This document shows positions 43,386 to 50,456 of a stretch of DNA of 64,000 nucleotides, piece by piece. A model generated the notes under the pieces. It did no database searches, had not been told where the DNA came from, and saw nothing but the letters and a program-made list of their open reading frames with translations. Location of the stretch: NCBI RefSeq assembly GCF_046054165.1, contig NZ_JBFNXK010000007.1:124001-188000 (forward strand), given 5' to 3'. The position numbers were made by a program, and so were the translations under genes. Position 1 is the first letter of the stretch; every line of letters begins with the position of its first letter. The stretch is from Celerinatantimonas sp046054165 (lineage in GTDB: Bacteria; Pseudomonadota; Gammaproteobacteria; Enterobacterales; Celerinatantimonadaceae).

Positions 43386-44300
43386 GTGAGTCGTCACGTT
43401 GCAATTATCGGATGTGGTCATGTTGGGGCTGATGTCGCCTGCAGTTTAGTGACTCAAAATTATGCAGATCATATCAGTCTGTTTGATAAAAAAAGTAAAA
43501 AGGCCGCCAGTGAAGCGCTGGAGTTACAGGATATGGCTTCATTGGTCGGATCGCGAGTTGTCATCGATGCCAATGATAAGCAACAACTGGCGCATATTGA
43601 TCTGGTTGTCATGGCGGTAGGTCCCAAAAAAACACAAACAGTCGATCGGCTCAATGAATTGGCTGAAACGAGCCAGGCAGCCGGCATGTGGGTTCCTAAG
43701 TTAAGAGATGCGGGGTTCAAAGGGGTTTTGATTAATATTACCAACCCTTGTGATGTGGTGACGACTCATCTGGCTGAGCTTTTGAATTTACCAACTGGAC
43801 ATGTGTTTGGGACCGGAACGTCACTTGATAGTGCCCGGATGCGGCGCGTGGTCGGACAGCAACTGAATGTCGATCCGGCCAGTGTCGAAGGTTATACAAT
43901 GGGAGAACACGGTGAATCTCAGTTTGTGGCCTGGAGTAGTGTGCGTGTCGGTGGTGTTCCTTTCACACAATGGCCTCAGGCGGAAGGTGTGGATTTGTCT
44001 GAGCTGGAAATGCGGGTTCGGCGAGGTGGATGGGATATTCTGGAAGGGAAAGGTTGGACTAGTTTCGGGATCGCGGCCGCGGCGGCTAAGTTGGTGGATG
44101 CGGTATTTAGTGATGCTCGGCGAGTATTCCCGGTATCGGCCCTGCATGAATCACTTGGCGTTTTCATAGGCCAACCCGCTTTGATTGGCGCTCAAGGAGT
44201 TATCCAGACAATACCGGTGCCATTAACTGAAGATGAACAGCAACGATTGGCTGCATCTGCACAGGTGATTCGTCACGCCAAAGCCAGTATTTTATCCTAG
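43386..44300 (+). CDS. L-lactate/L-2-hydroxyacid dehydrogenase (LDH/MDH superfamily)
   Basis: A 304-aa NAD-dependent dehydrogenase. The Rossmann start is VAIIGCGHVGADVACSLV; the catalytic region has ITNPCDVVT, DSARMRR (substrate-binding Arg) and GYTMGEHGESQFVAWS (catalytic His). The specificity loop reads GPKKTQTVDRLNEL, unlike malate dehydrogenases (R-K-P-G-M-x-R), and is closer to L-lactate or L-2-hydroxyisocaproate dehydrogenases. It starts at a GTG with an ideal AAAGGAGAA site. It likely reduces pyruvate or a related 2-oxoacid during fermentation; the exact substrate is uncertain. Confidence 0.82.
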   Translation: MSRHVAIIGCGHVGADVACSLVTQNYADHISLFDKKSKKAASEALELQDMASLVGSRVVIDANDKQQLAHIDLVVMAVGPKKTQTVDRLNELAETSQAAGMWVPKLRDAGFKGVLINITNPCDVVTTHLAELLNLPTGHVFGTGTSLDSARMRRVVGQQLNVDPASVEGYTMGEHGESQFVAWSSVRVGGVPFTQWPQAEGVDLSELEMRVRRGGWDILEGKGWTSFGIAAAAAKLVDAVFSDARRVFPVSALHESLGVFIGQPALIGAQGVIQTIPVPLTEDEQQRLAASAQVIRHAKASILS

Positions 44301-44304
44301 GGAG

Positions 44305-44348
44305 TGTTGACCTTTCGTGGCTGCCAAAACAATCACAAAAGGTCAACA
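44305..44348 (+). terminator. Stem-loop after the dehydrogenase gene
   Basis: TGTTGACCTTT pairs perfectly with AAAGGTCAACA around a 22-base loop, followed by GTCTTTAATCT. The T tract is weak, but the position is right for ending the plus-strand gene. Confidence 0.55.
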
Positions 44349-44364
44349 GTCTTTAATCTACTCA

Positions 44365-44401
44365 TAAAAAGACCGATGAATAGTTGCGAGCTATTCATCG
44401 G
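44365..44401 (-). terminator. Terminator closing the rnf-nifF operon
   Basis: On the minus strand CCGATGAATAG pairs perfectly with CTATTCATCGG around seven bases, then TCTTTTT. It lies about 40 bases after the nifF stop. Confidence 0.88.
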
Positions 44402-44439
44402 CAGAAGCAGGACATGAAAAACTTCAGAGAATAATAGGG

Positions 44440-44979
44440 TTATAATGAAAATTCAGATTTAACCTGAGCCACCCATTTTGCGACTCGTTCTGAGGTTTGA
44501 GAGGCTTGATTATCTTGATCGATCACTAGTCCGACAAAGTTATCTCCATCTAGAGCTTGTGAACTTTCGAAGTCATAGCCTTCGTTTGGCCAGCTCCCCA
44601 CCAATTCAGCACCTGCATCAGAAAATGCATCATAGAGTTCACCCAGACCATCCACAAATTCACTGGCATAGCTCACTTGATCACCCAGCCCGAACAGCGC
44701 GATTTTTTTACCACTGAAATCAGTGCCTTCCATTTTAGGTAAAAATTCTTCCCAACTTTCGGCTTCACATTGAGTCGAAAGTCCTGGTAATTCACCTTCT
44801 CCTAAGGTTGGTGTGCCCATGATCAGATAATCGTAAGCGAGCAGATCATCGACTTCGACACGATTAATATTCAGTGGTTTTGCAACCAGTTCTGCATCAT
44901 CAAATTCTTTCTGAATTAACTTTGCCACTTTGCGGGTATTTCCGGTATCAGTACCAAAAAAAATGCCTACTTTTGCCAT
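44440..44979 (-). CDS. nifF: Flavodoxin NifF, electron donor to nitrogenase
   Basis: A 179-aa long-chain flavodoxin that binds FMN and carries electrons to the Fe protein. Seen: the FMN phosphate loop GIFFGTDTGNTRKVA, LIMGTPTLGEGELPGLS and ESWEEFLPKMEG. Next are ALFGLGDQVSYASEFVDGLG and the long-chain insertion with GSWPNEGYDFESSQAL. These stretches are close to Azotobacter NifF. The second of two adjacent ATGs (44979) has the better spacing from AAGGAG. It is the last gene of the rnf operon, 73 bases after rnfH with a small hairpin between, which fits a Rnf-to-flavodoxin-to-NifH electron path. Confidence 0.93.
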   Translation of the reverse strand: MAKVGIFFGTDTGNTRKVAKLIQKEFDDAELVAKPLNINRVEVDDLLAYDYLIMGTPTLGEGELPGLSTQCEAESWEEFLPKMEGTDFSGKKIALFGLGDQVSYASEFVDGLGELYDAFSDAGAELVGSWPNEGYDFESSQALDGDNFVGLVIDQDNQASQTSERVAKWVAQVKSEFSL

Positions 44980-45033
44980 CATTATCTCCTTGGCTTATCA
45001 GCCATCTAATCAAGAATAAAAAGAATGATTGTG

Positions 45034-45049
45034 AGGACTTTACAGTCCT
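45034..45049 (-). other. Small hairpin between rnfH and nifF
   Basis: AGGACT and AGTCCT pair around four bases; on the minus strand a TTCTTTTTATTC follows about 10 bases later. It may attenuate read-through or set an mRNA processing end upstream of nifF. Confidence 0.4.
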
Positions 45050-45052
45050 TGA

Positions 45053-45322
45053 TTAATCGTCATCATCATCTTCATCGTCGTCATCATTCATGACACGTTG
45101 TAAAGGTTTATAGATTTCGACGCGATCCCCTTCTTTCACGGGTTGTTCAAGAGAACAAATTTTTCCATAAATACCGACTTTGCATGTTGTCAGGCTAAGT
45201 TCGGAAAATTGAGTGAGTAGTGACGATTGTTCGATAGCCTGCGCAATCGTTGTCGGCTCCTCTACATCCAGTTGTACCCATTTGCCATCAGCTCCGGCTG
45301 CATGAGCGACAGAAATTTTCAT
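45053..45322 (-). CDS. rnfH: RnfH-family protein with acidic tail
   Basis: An 89-aa ubiquitin-fold-like RnfH protein: ISVAHAAGADGKWVQLDVEE, TIAQAIEQSSLL, KVGIYGKICSLEQPVKEGDRVEIYKPL match the family, which is linked to Rnf clusters in diazotrophs, with unclear function. The C-terminus is an uninterrupted acidic run (ten residues, nine Asp and one Glu, after VMN), which is unusual, since typical RnfH proteins end in basic residues. It overlaps rnfE by four bases. Confidence 0.85.
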   Translation of the reverse strand: MKISVAHAAGADGKWVQLDVEEPTTIAQAIEQSSLLTQFSELSLTTCKVGIYGKICSLEQPVKEGDRVEIYKPLQRVMNDDDDEDDDDD

Positions 45323-46002
45323 GACATAGACTCCATTGATGATGAATCTGAAGTTGATTTACGGACCGGGATCCGTTCCATGAGCCGTCGCCCTACAATG
45401 AGGAGCCCTAAAAATATAAAGCCGCCGCTGGGTAATAGGGCCGGGAGGAAACCTCGGTAACTGGGAATAATGGTGACTTCCATCCAAGTAAAGTGAGTGC
45501 CTAAGAGTAATGATGCATGGCTGAAGAGTGTGCCTTGCCCGATGATTTCCCGGACTCCACCTAAGAGCACCAGCGCGACGGTAAATCCAAGGCCGGTGGC
45601 AATACCGTCTATTAACGAAATAAAGGGCCGGTTTTTGGAGGCGAAGCTTTCAGCACGACCAAAAATCGCACAGTTGGTCACAATCAGTGGGATGAAAAGC
45701 CCCAAAATTTTATGCAAGTCATGCACCCATGCGTTCATGGCTTGATCGACTAAAGTCACTAGGGCTGCAATGATCAGTGTGAACACTGGGATCCGGACTT
45801 GGGGCGTGACCCAGTGCCGTATAATAGAAATGACCAGATTCGATAACGCAATGACTACCAGCGTTGCTAGGCCCATTCCTAAGCCGTTGGTCGCAGAGCT
45901 AGTGACAGCCAGCGCCGGGCATAGGGCTAGCGTTTGTTGTAAAACAACGTTGTTAGGCCAGATACCTTCATAAATTTGTTGACCGAGTGATTTAATGGAC
46001 AT
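45319..46002 (-). CDS. rnfE: Rnf complex subunit E
   Basis: A 227-aa integral membrane subunit with six hydrophobic segments, paralogous to RnfA. Landmarks: GIWPNNVVLQQTLALCPALAVT, SNLVISIIRHWVTPQVRIPVF and FIPLIVTNCAIFGRAESFASK (the cysteine that with RnfA binds an intramembrane Fe-S cluster), then GIATGLGFTVALVLLGGVREI. It couples ferredoxin/flavodoxin and NADH redox to ion flow as part of the membrane core. It overlaps rnfG by 11 bases and rnfH by four. Confidence 0.93.
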   Translation of the reverse strand: MSIKSLGQQIYEGIWPNNVVLQQTLALCPALAVTSSATNGLGMGLATLVVIALSNLVISIIRHWVTPQVRIPVFTLIIAALVTLVDQAMNAWVHDLHKILGLFIPLIVTNCAIFGRAESFASKNRPFISLIDGIATGLGFTVALVLLGGVREIIGQGTLFSHASLLLGTHFTWMEVTIIPSYRGFLPALLPSGGFIFLGLLIVGRRLMERIPVRKSTSDSSSMESMS

Positions 46003-46633
46003 CTTTTTTAGCCTCCTTGGGATGGAGTAGTAAATCGTGATATTGACGGAACATTTCTAGGCTTTGTCGGATCCCTTTTACAACGCCTCGAGGGGTAATG
46101 GTCGCCCCGGTAAACGAAGCAAAATGTCCTCCGTCTTTTGTGACTTTCCATTGTTCTTCCGGGGGATTTTGAAGTGATAAACCTTTGAACTGGAGGATCC
46201 AGTCACTTTTATCCGCTTCAATTTTATCCCCTAACCCTGGGGTTTCTTGGTGGCTTAAGACCCGCACGCCCGTTAAAGTTCCCTTGGGATCAATCGCAAT
46301 GAGTAGATGGATATCTCCTGAGTAACCTTGGGCGACAGCATCGAGAATAACCGCGCTGGGCAGGCCTTCTTTGGTGGCGAGAAAATAATGGATTATCTGA
46401 CCGTTCGGTAGCGTTGCGGTTTCTGGAGTCCGGCTTGGATCATTATCATAATCACTCGCAGGAAGGACCTGAGTAATTTCCCGAACCTGATCTAAGTGTA
46501 CCTGTTTATCAATTTGAGGGCCGATATAGCGGTCACTGAGCATCACCAGTAATGCAACAACAAAGGCAAATATACCGAGAGTCATCGCATGTGTACGAGC
46601 GGGCAAGATCATGGATGAACTGGAAGAACTCAT
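45992..46633 (-). CDS. rnfG: Rnf complex subunit G (FMN-binding)
   Basis: A 213-aa subunit with one N-terminal membrane anchor (about 17-34) and a periplasmic FMN domain. The covalent FMN attachment motif is GGHFASFTGATITPRGVVKG (S/T-G-A-T, Thr). HQETPGLGDKIEADKSDWILQF also matches the family. The poly-Ser start (MSSSSSSM) follows the ATGA overlap with rnfD. Role: electron relay between the flavins of RnfD/RnfG and the membrane core. Confidence 0.93.
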   Translation of the reverse strand: MSSSSSSMILPARTHAMTLGIFAFVVALLVMLSDRYIGPQIDKQVHLDQVREITQVLPASDYDNDPSRTPETATLPNGQIIHYFLATKEGLPSAVILDAVAQGYSGDIHLLIAIDPKGTLTGVRVLSHQETPGLGDKIEADKSDWILQFKGLSLQNPPEEQWKVTKDGGHFASFTGATITPRGVVKGIRQSLEMFRQYHDLLLHPKEAKKDVH

Positions 46634-47589
46634 GAACGTCTCCTTGAAGTGGCATGGCCATAGATGACAGGACGAGTGTAATGTTCAATCAGTGGATTCA
46701 CTGCATTACACAGTAAAATAGCGAATGCCACGCCTTCCGGATAGTTGGCAAAATGTCGGATCAACCAGACTAAGACACCAAATAAGATGCCATACATCCA
46801 TTGTCCTTTGGGTGATGAAGGGGCGGTGACAGGATCAGTGACGATAAAGAAGGCTGCAAACAAGATGGCACCATTGGTGAGTTCTAACCAAGGTTCGCTC
46901 TGTCCCTGCATCCCAAAAATCCAAGCAATCGCAGCCGGTACGAAGCATCCCAATAAACTAGAAATGACCAATGGATAGGTAATGACCCGACGCCATAACA
47001 GGTAAAGTCCTCCAATGATGAGTGCAATCCCTGATGTTTCTCCCAAGCTTCCCGGAATTGTGCCCATAAAGCTACTGAGTAGCGAGGTAGTATGAACAAC
47101 GCCTTCGGTGGCCAGCGGTGTTGCTGTCGTCATGCTATCTGCAATTAAATTGGTCCAGTAATTTGGATCAGGAACCGGCCAATGAGTCATCTCGACAGGA
47201 AATGCAATCAGAAGTACAACGCGAGCAAACATCGCTGGATTGAATAGGTTCTGACCTAATCCTCCATAGCAGTGTTTGCCGACTGCCACCGCGAGAGCCG
47301 AACCGATTGCTCCCACCCATAACGGGGCATGAGGCGGCAAACTCATAGCTAGAATTAATGCCGTGATCAATGCTGAGCCATCCATGATCGAGCCTTGCCC
47401 TTTGGGATTAAGCTTTAAACAGATCACTTCACAAAGTAAGGCGGCGACAACACAACTAACGGATAACAGTAGTGCCGGAATGCCAAACTGCCAGATTGCA
47501 AATAACCAAGCCGGTAATAAGGCTAGTAGTACAGCCTGCATCATTTGCGGAATACGTATTCCGATATGGGCGAATGGAGCTTGATTCAT
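46630..47589 (-). CDS. rnfD: Rnf complex subunit D (FMN-binding)
   Basis: A 319-aa membrane subunit with about eight to nine hydrophobic segments, of the NqrB/RnfD family. The covalent FMN site is DSMTTATPLATEG (S-x-x-x-A-T), and LNPKGQGSIMDGSALITALILAMSLPP, GKHCYGGLGQNLFNPAMFARVVLL and TDPVTAPSSPKGQWMYG are conserved landmarks. It is a main candidate for the ion path. Four-base overlaps with both rnfC and rnfG (ATGA type) show strict translational coupling. Confidence 0.93.
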   Translation of the reverse strand: MNQAPFAHIGIRIPQMMQAVLLALLPAWLFAIWQFGIPALLLSVSCVVAALLCEVICLKLNPKGQGSIMDGSALITALILAMSLPPHAPLWVGAIGSALAVAVGKHCYGGLGQNLFNPAMFARVVLLIAFPVEMTHWPVPDPNYWTNLIADSMTTATPLATEGVVHTTSLLSSFMGTIPGSLGETSGIALIIGGLYLLWRRVITYPLVISSLLGCFVPAAIAWIFGMQGQSEPWLELTNGAILFAAFFIVTDPVTAPSSPKGQWMYGILFGVLVWLIRHFANYPEGVAFAILLCNAVNPLIEHYTRPVIYGHATSRRRS

Positions 47590-49043
47590 GATACTTCTTC
47601 CTCCTTGGTGGCCGAACGGCGAGACCGGCTGGCTCGTTTGGCCGCTTTTTCGGCCTTGGCCGCCGCTTTTTGAGCGGCTTCTTCAGCCAAGCGTTGTTGT
47701 TTTGAGGCGGCTGCCTGACGTGTAAACTCGGCTTTTTGATCCATGTAACGTTGTTTTTTTAATTCATTTCGTCCCCAGTTGAAACTAGCGGTGAGTGGCA
47801 ACGATGCGGGGCATACATAAGCACAGGCACCACAGGAAAGGCATTGCTCTAATCCCAGTTTTTTAGCGGTGTCGAATTCTTCATGCTGGATCAGTGGTAA
47901 CAGATGAAGCGGTTGGAGCTGCATCGGGCAAACGTTGGCACAACGACCACATCGCAAGCAATTGGTAGGCATATCCAATGCGACTTCATTTTCACCCAAG
48001 AGCAGCAATCCGCAGGTTCCTTTGAGGATCGGCTGATGGACGTTATACATGGGATGTCCCATCATTGGACCACCGAAAACCATTTGAGTCGGTTGTTCAC
48101 TAAACCCCCCGCATTGCGCGATCAAGTGGGAAGCCGGTGTTCCGATAGGGGCTAGAATATTTGCTGGACGGGTAATGGCTCGGCCACTTACGGTGACAAT
48201 TCGGTGGGTCATTGGGTGGCCAAAATGAAATGCTCTGAACACCGCAACACAACTGGCGACGTTATGCACCAGCACGCCATAACTGGCAGAACGAGCCCTT
48301 GGTGCTAATTGAATACCGGTTAAGGCTCTGATCAGTTGTTTTGAAGAGCCCAATGGATAGAGTGCCGGAAGTGGGTGCACACTAATTTTAGGATCTTCGC
48401 TACTGGCATCGGTTAAGGCCGCAATCGCTTCTGGTTTATTTTTTTCAATGCCGATAATGGCTTGCTGAGCATGAGTGATTTCCATTAACAAACGGATACC
48501 ACCGACAATTTGTGCCGATTGTTCCCGCATCACCCGGTCATCGCAGGTCATATAGGGTTCACATTCACTCCCATTAATCAGCAGATATTTTATAGAATAT
48601 TTTTCAACTAGAGCCAGTTTGTCATAGAGCGGAAACATCGCTCCCCCCATGCCGACAATGCCTGAATTGGCAATGACATCCAACCGCTGTTCATTCGAAA
48701 GTTGTTGAATAGGGGCGGGTTTTTGAGTACTGAGCGGTTGTTGAGTCGGCGCTGGTTTCAGTTCGATTCGGGCTGCATCTATGGCCACAATATCACCATC
48801 TAAAGGGGCATGGATCGGCGCACTGAAACGACCGCCTGATTTGGCGATTAACTGTCCAGCCTGGACTGTTTCACCCACCTCGACGGTTGGAATCGCCGGA
48901 TCGCCCGGATGCTGTTTAAGTTGTAGATAGAGGCGTGGCGGGAGTGAAGATAATGGCTCAACAGCACAATCGCGGGTCAATGCTTTCCCGTCATCTAAAG
49001 GATGAACCCCACCCACGATATCTTTGTGAGTGAATTTAAACAT
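47586..49043 (-). CDS. rnfC: Rnf complex subunit C (NADH-binding, 2x[4Fe-4S])
   Basis: A 485-aa peripheral subunit: biotinyl/lipoyl-like sandwich at the N-terminus (GETVQAGQLIAKSGGRFSAP), NADH/FMN binding region (NSGIVGMGGAMFPLYDKL; INGSECEPYMTCDDRVM), a SLBB-like part and two four-Cys clusters (CLRCGRCANVCP and CLSCGACAYVCP). The C-terminus is a short Ala/Lys-rich coiled-coil tail (about 440-485), shorter than the long repeat tails seen in enteric RnfC. It overlaps rnfB by 8 bases and rnfD by 4. Confidence 0.93.
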   Translation of the reverse strand: MFKFTHKDIVGGVHPLDDGKALTRDCAVEPLSSLPPRLYLQLKQHPGDPAIPTVEVGETVQAGQLIAKSGGRFSAPIHAPLDGDIVAIDAARIELKPAPTQQPLSTQKPAPIQQLSNEQRLDVIANSGIVGMGGAMFPLYDKLALVEKYSIKYLLINGSECEPYMTCDDRVMREQSAQIVGGIRLLMEITHAQQAIIGIEKNKPEAIAALTDASSEDPKISVHPLPALYPLGSSKQLIRALTGIQLAPRARSASYGVLVHNVASCVAVFRAFHFGHPMTHRIVTVSGRAITRPANILAPIGTPASHLIAQCGGFSEQPTQMVFGGPMMGHPMYNVHQPILKGTCGLLLLGENEVALDMPTNCLRCGRCANVCPMQLQPLHLLPLIQHEEFDTAKKLGLEQCLSCGACAYVCPASLPLTASFNWGRNELKKQRYMDQKAEFTRQAAASKQQRLAEEAAQKAAAKAEKAAKRASRSRRSATKEEEVS

Positions 49044-49581
49044 GGCTTTCTCCTAAATTAAAAGAAGTTAAGCTTGGTTTGGGAAGTGGATTAACCAGCT
49101 TAGGATCAGGGTAAAGAGCGATTCCTTCATGAGGGCAAATAGCGATACATTGCTGACAGCCGGTGCAGGCATCGGCAATAATTCCGTGGAGTTGTTTCGG
49201 GGCTCCGATGATGGCATCAAACGGACAGACTTTGGCACATCGACCACATCCATCACAGAGTTCAGGATTGATCCCTGCGACTTGTCCTTCGGTTGAATCA
49301 TCACTCTCTTCTTTAAATTCAATTCCTAATTTGGCGGCAATTTGTTGGACGACGGCGGAGCTAACCAGTGGACAGCCATTGACGGGCATTGTTTGACCTG
49401 CAATCGCTTTAGCCGCTTCGGCGCAGCCGGGTAAACCGCATTGACCACACTGACCATTGGGTAATAGTTCTAGTATTTCGGCTTCGAGCGGATCACCGGC
49501 AACATACCAGAGCATGGCCGCTTTCCCCAGCAGATAGCCGATGACTCCAGCTAGGATAGGAAAACAAAGTAAGTTCAACAT
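49036..49581 (-). CDS. rnfB: Rnf complex subunit B (ferredoxin-type)
   Basis: A 181-aa subunit with an N-terminal membrane anchor, a Fe-S domain (LLPNGQCGQCGLPGCAEAAKAI, then GCPL) and two ferredoxin clusters (CDGCGRCAKVCPFDA and CTGCQQCIAICPHEG). It is the probable docking site for ferredoxin or flavodoxin. The start at 49581 (MLNLLCFPILAGV) follows an AAGGAG site; the frame is open 21 codons further, into rnfA. It overlaps rnfC by 8 bases. Confidence 0.93.
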   Translation of the reverse strand: MLNLLCFPILAGVIGYLLGKAAMLWYVAGDPLEAEILELLPNGQCGQCGLPGCAEAAKAIAGQTMPVNGCPLVSSAVVQQIAAKLGIEFKEESDDSTEGQVAGINPELCDGCGRCAKVCPFDAIIGAPKQLHGIIADACTGCQQCIAICPHEGIALYPDPKLVNPLPKPSLTSFNLGESHV

Positions 49582-49603
49582 TGCGATTTTCTCCTTAGTA
49601 AAC

Positions 49604-50182
49604 CTAATGAGCCATTCCGGCAAAGCCACTGAAGGCCATCGCAAGAATACCCGCTGTGATAAAGGCTATGGGAGTTCCGGAGAAAATAGTGGGAACCTCA
49701 CTGAGAGCGAGTCTTCGACGTAGTCCTGCAAACATGACAATGACGACGGTAAAACCGAGGGCGCTCCCAAATCCGTAAACAACACTCTGGATGAAATTTA
49801 ATTTTTCCTGAACGATTAATAATGCAACCCCTAATACCGCACAGTTAGTTGTAATTAAAGGAAGGAAAATCCCGAGGACCCGATGAAGGGTCGGGCTTTG
49901 TTTGGCAATATAAAGTTCGGTTAACTGAACCATCGCCGCAATAACCATAATCATGGTCAGGAGCCGAAGGTAACCTAACCCCAGAGGTTCCAATACACCA
50001 TATTCTAAGATCCACGTTGCAATGGAACTCATGGTGAGAACAAATGTGGTCGCCAGCCCCATTCCCAAGGCTGATTCAATGTCACGACTAACGCCCATAA
50101 AAGGACATAGCCCCAAAAAGCGTGCTAAAACCACGTTATTGACGAAGACATTGGCGACAAAAAGAAGCAATAACGTCTGCAT
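49604..50182 (-). CDS. rnfA: Rnf complex subunit A
   Basis: A 192-aa six-segment membrane subunit. FVNNVVLARFLGLCPFMGVSRD, FIPLITTNCAVLGVALLIVQE (written in family as the Cys-containing hairpin; here LPLITTNCAVLG), and GFGSALGFTVVIVMFAGLRRRL are standard. It is the first gene of rnfABCDGEH-nifF and lies divergent from nifL across a 274-bp region with a sigma-54 promoter candidate 39 bases upstream of the ATG. In Azotobacter, the corresponding rnf1 operon is also nif-linked and NifA-dependent, so nitrogenase electron supply is the likely task. Confidence 0.94.
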   Translation of the reverse strand: MQTLLLLFVANVFVNNVVLARFLGLCPFMGVSRDIESALGMGLATTFVLTMSSIATWILEYGVLEPLGLGYLRLLTMIMVIAAMVQLTELYIAKQSPTLHRVLGIFLPLITTNCAVLGVALLIVQEKLNFIQSVVYGFGSALGFTVVIVMFAGLRRRLALSEVPTIFSGTPIAFITAGILAMAFSGFAGMAH

Positions 50183-50220
50183 CGTTTCCCTTTATTGTTG
50201 ATGACTGTACGGACGTTGTT

Positions 50221-50236
50221 GCGAAACTTATGCCAA
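50221..50236 (-). promoter_or_regulatory. Sigma-54 promoter for rnfABCDGEH-nifF
   Basis: On the minus strand TGGCAT-AAGTT-TCGCA has the required GG-N10-GC spacing and matches TGGCAC-N5-TTGCA with two substitutions. Transcription would begin about 27 bases before the rnfA ATG. Confidence 0.7.
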
Positions 50237-50246
50237 AGAAGAGTTG

Positions 50247-50261
50247 CACATCGAATGTGCG
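50247..50261. promoter_or_regulatory. NtrC-type operator
   Basis: GCAC-N7-GTGC (GCAC ATCGAAT GTGC), embedded in a longer dyad, has the form of enteric NtrC sites such as those of glnAp2. It lies about 98-112 bases upstream of the nifL promoter candidate, where NtrC usually binds, and directly next to the rnf promoter. Confidence 0.65.
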
Positions 50262-50357
50262 AATTTTTGAGAAAAAGCGACCTTTTTAGTGCAATACGAG
50301 CGGCGCTATCAAGCCGTTCTTGGGGATATTCCTCACAAATGCTGAGGTTTTAATTGA

Positions 50358-50373
50358 AGGTATATTTTATGCA
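50358..50373 (+). promoter_or_regulatory. Candidate sigma-54 promoter for nifLA
   Basis: AGGTATATTTTATGCA keeps the invariant GG-N10-GC but is otherwise a moderate match to TGGCAC-N5-TTGCA. Distance to the nifL ATG is about 84 bases. The upstream NtrC-type dyad supports it. Confidence 0.5.
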
Positions 50374-50397
50374 CAACTGAGTAAAAACCCAATTACG

Positions 50398-50416
50398 TGT
50401 CAGATGGCCTCTGACA
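50398..50416. repeat. Perfect 7-bp inverted repeat in the nifL leader
   Basis: TGTCAGA-TGGCC-TCTGACA. It is spaced TGT-N13-ACA, so it is not a standard NifA site; a palindrome GACAA-A-TTGTC overlaps its right arm. It may be an operator or an RNA hairpin in the nifLA leader. Confidence 0.5.
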
Positions 50417-50419
50417 AAT

Positions 50420-50435
50420 TGTCGGTTTCCAGACA
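50420..50435. promoter_or_regulatory. NifA upstream activator sequence (for rnf)
   Basis: TGT-CGGTTTCCAG-ACA is an exact TGT-N10-ACA. It is about 185-200 bases upstream of the rnf sigma-54 promoter and inside the nifL leader, just before the ribosome site. It can also be read as the place where NifA meets its own operon. Confidence 0.65.
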
Positions 50436-50456
50436 GTCCTGTGCAAGGAGAAATGA

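Noticed and set aside
50398..50416. TGTCAGA/TCTGACA dyad as a NifA site
   Set aside because: Spacing is TGT-N13-ACA; the exact N10 site lies just downstream.
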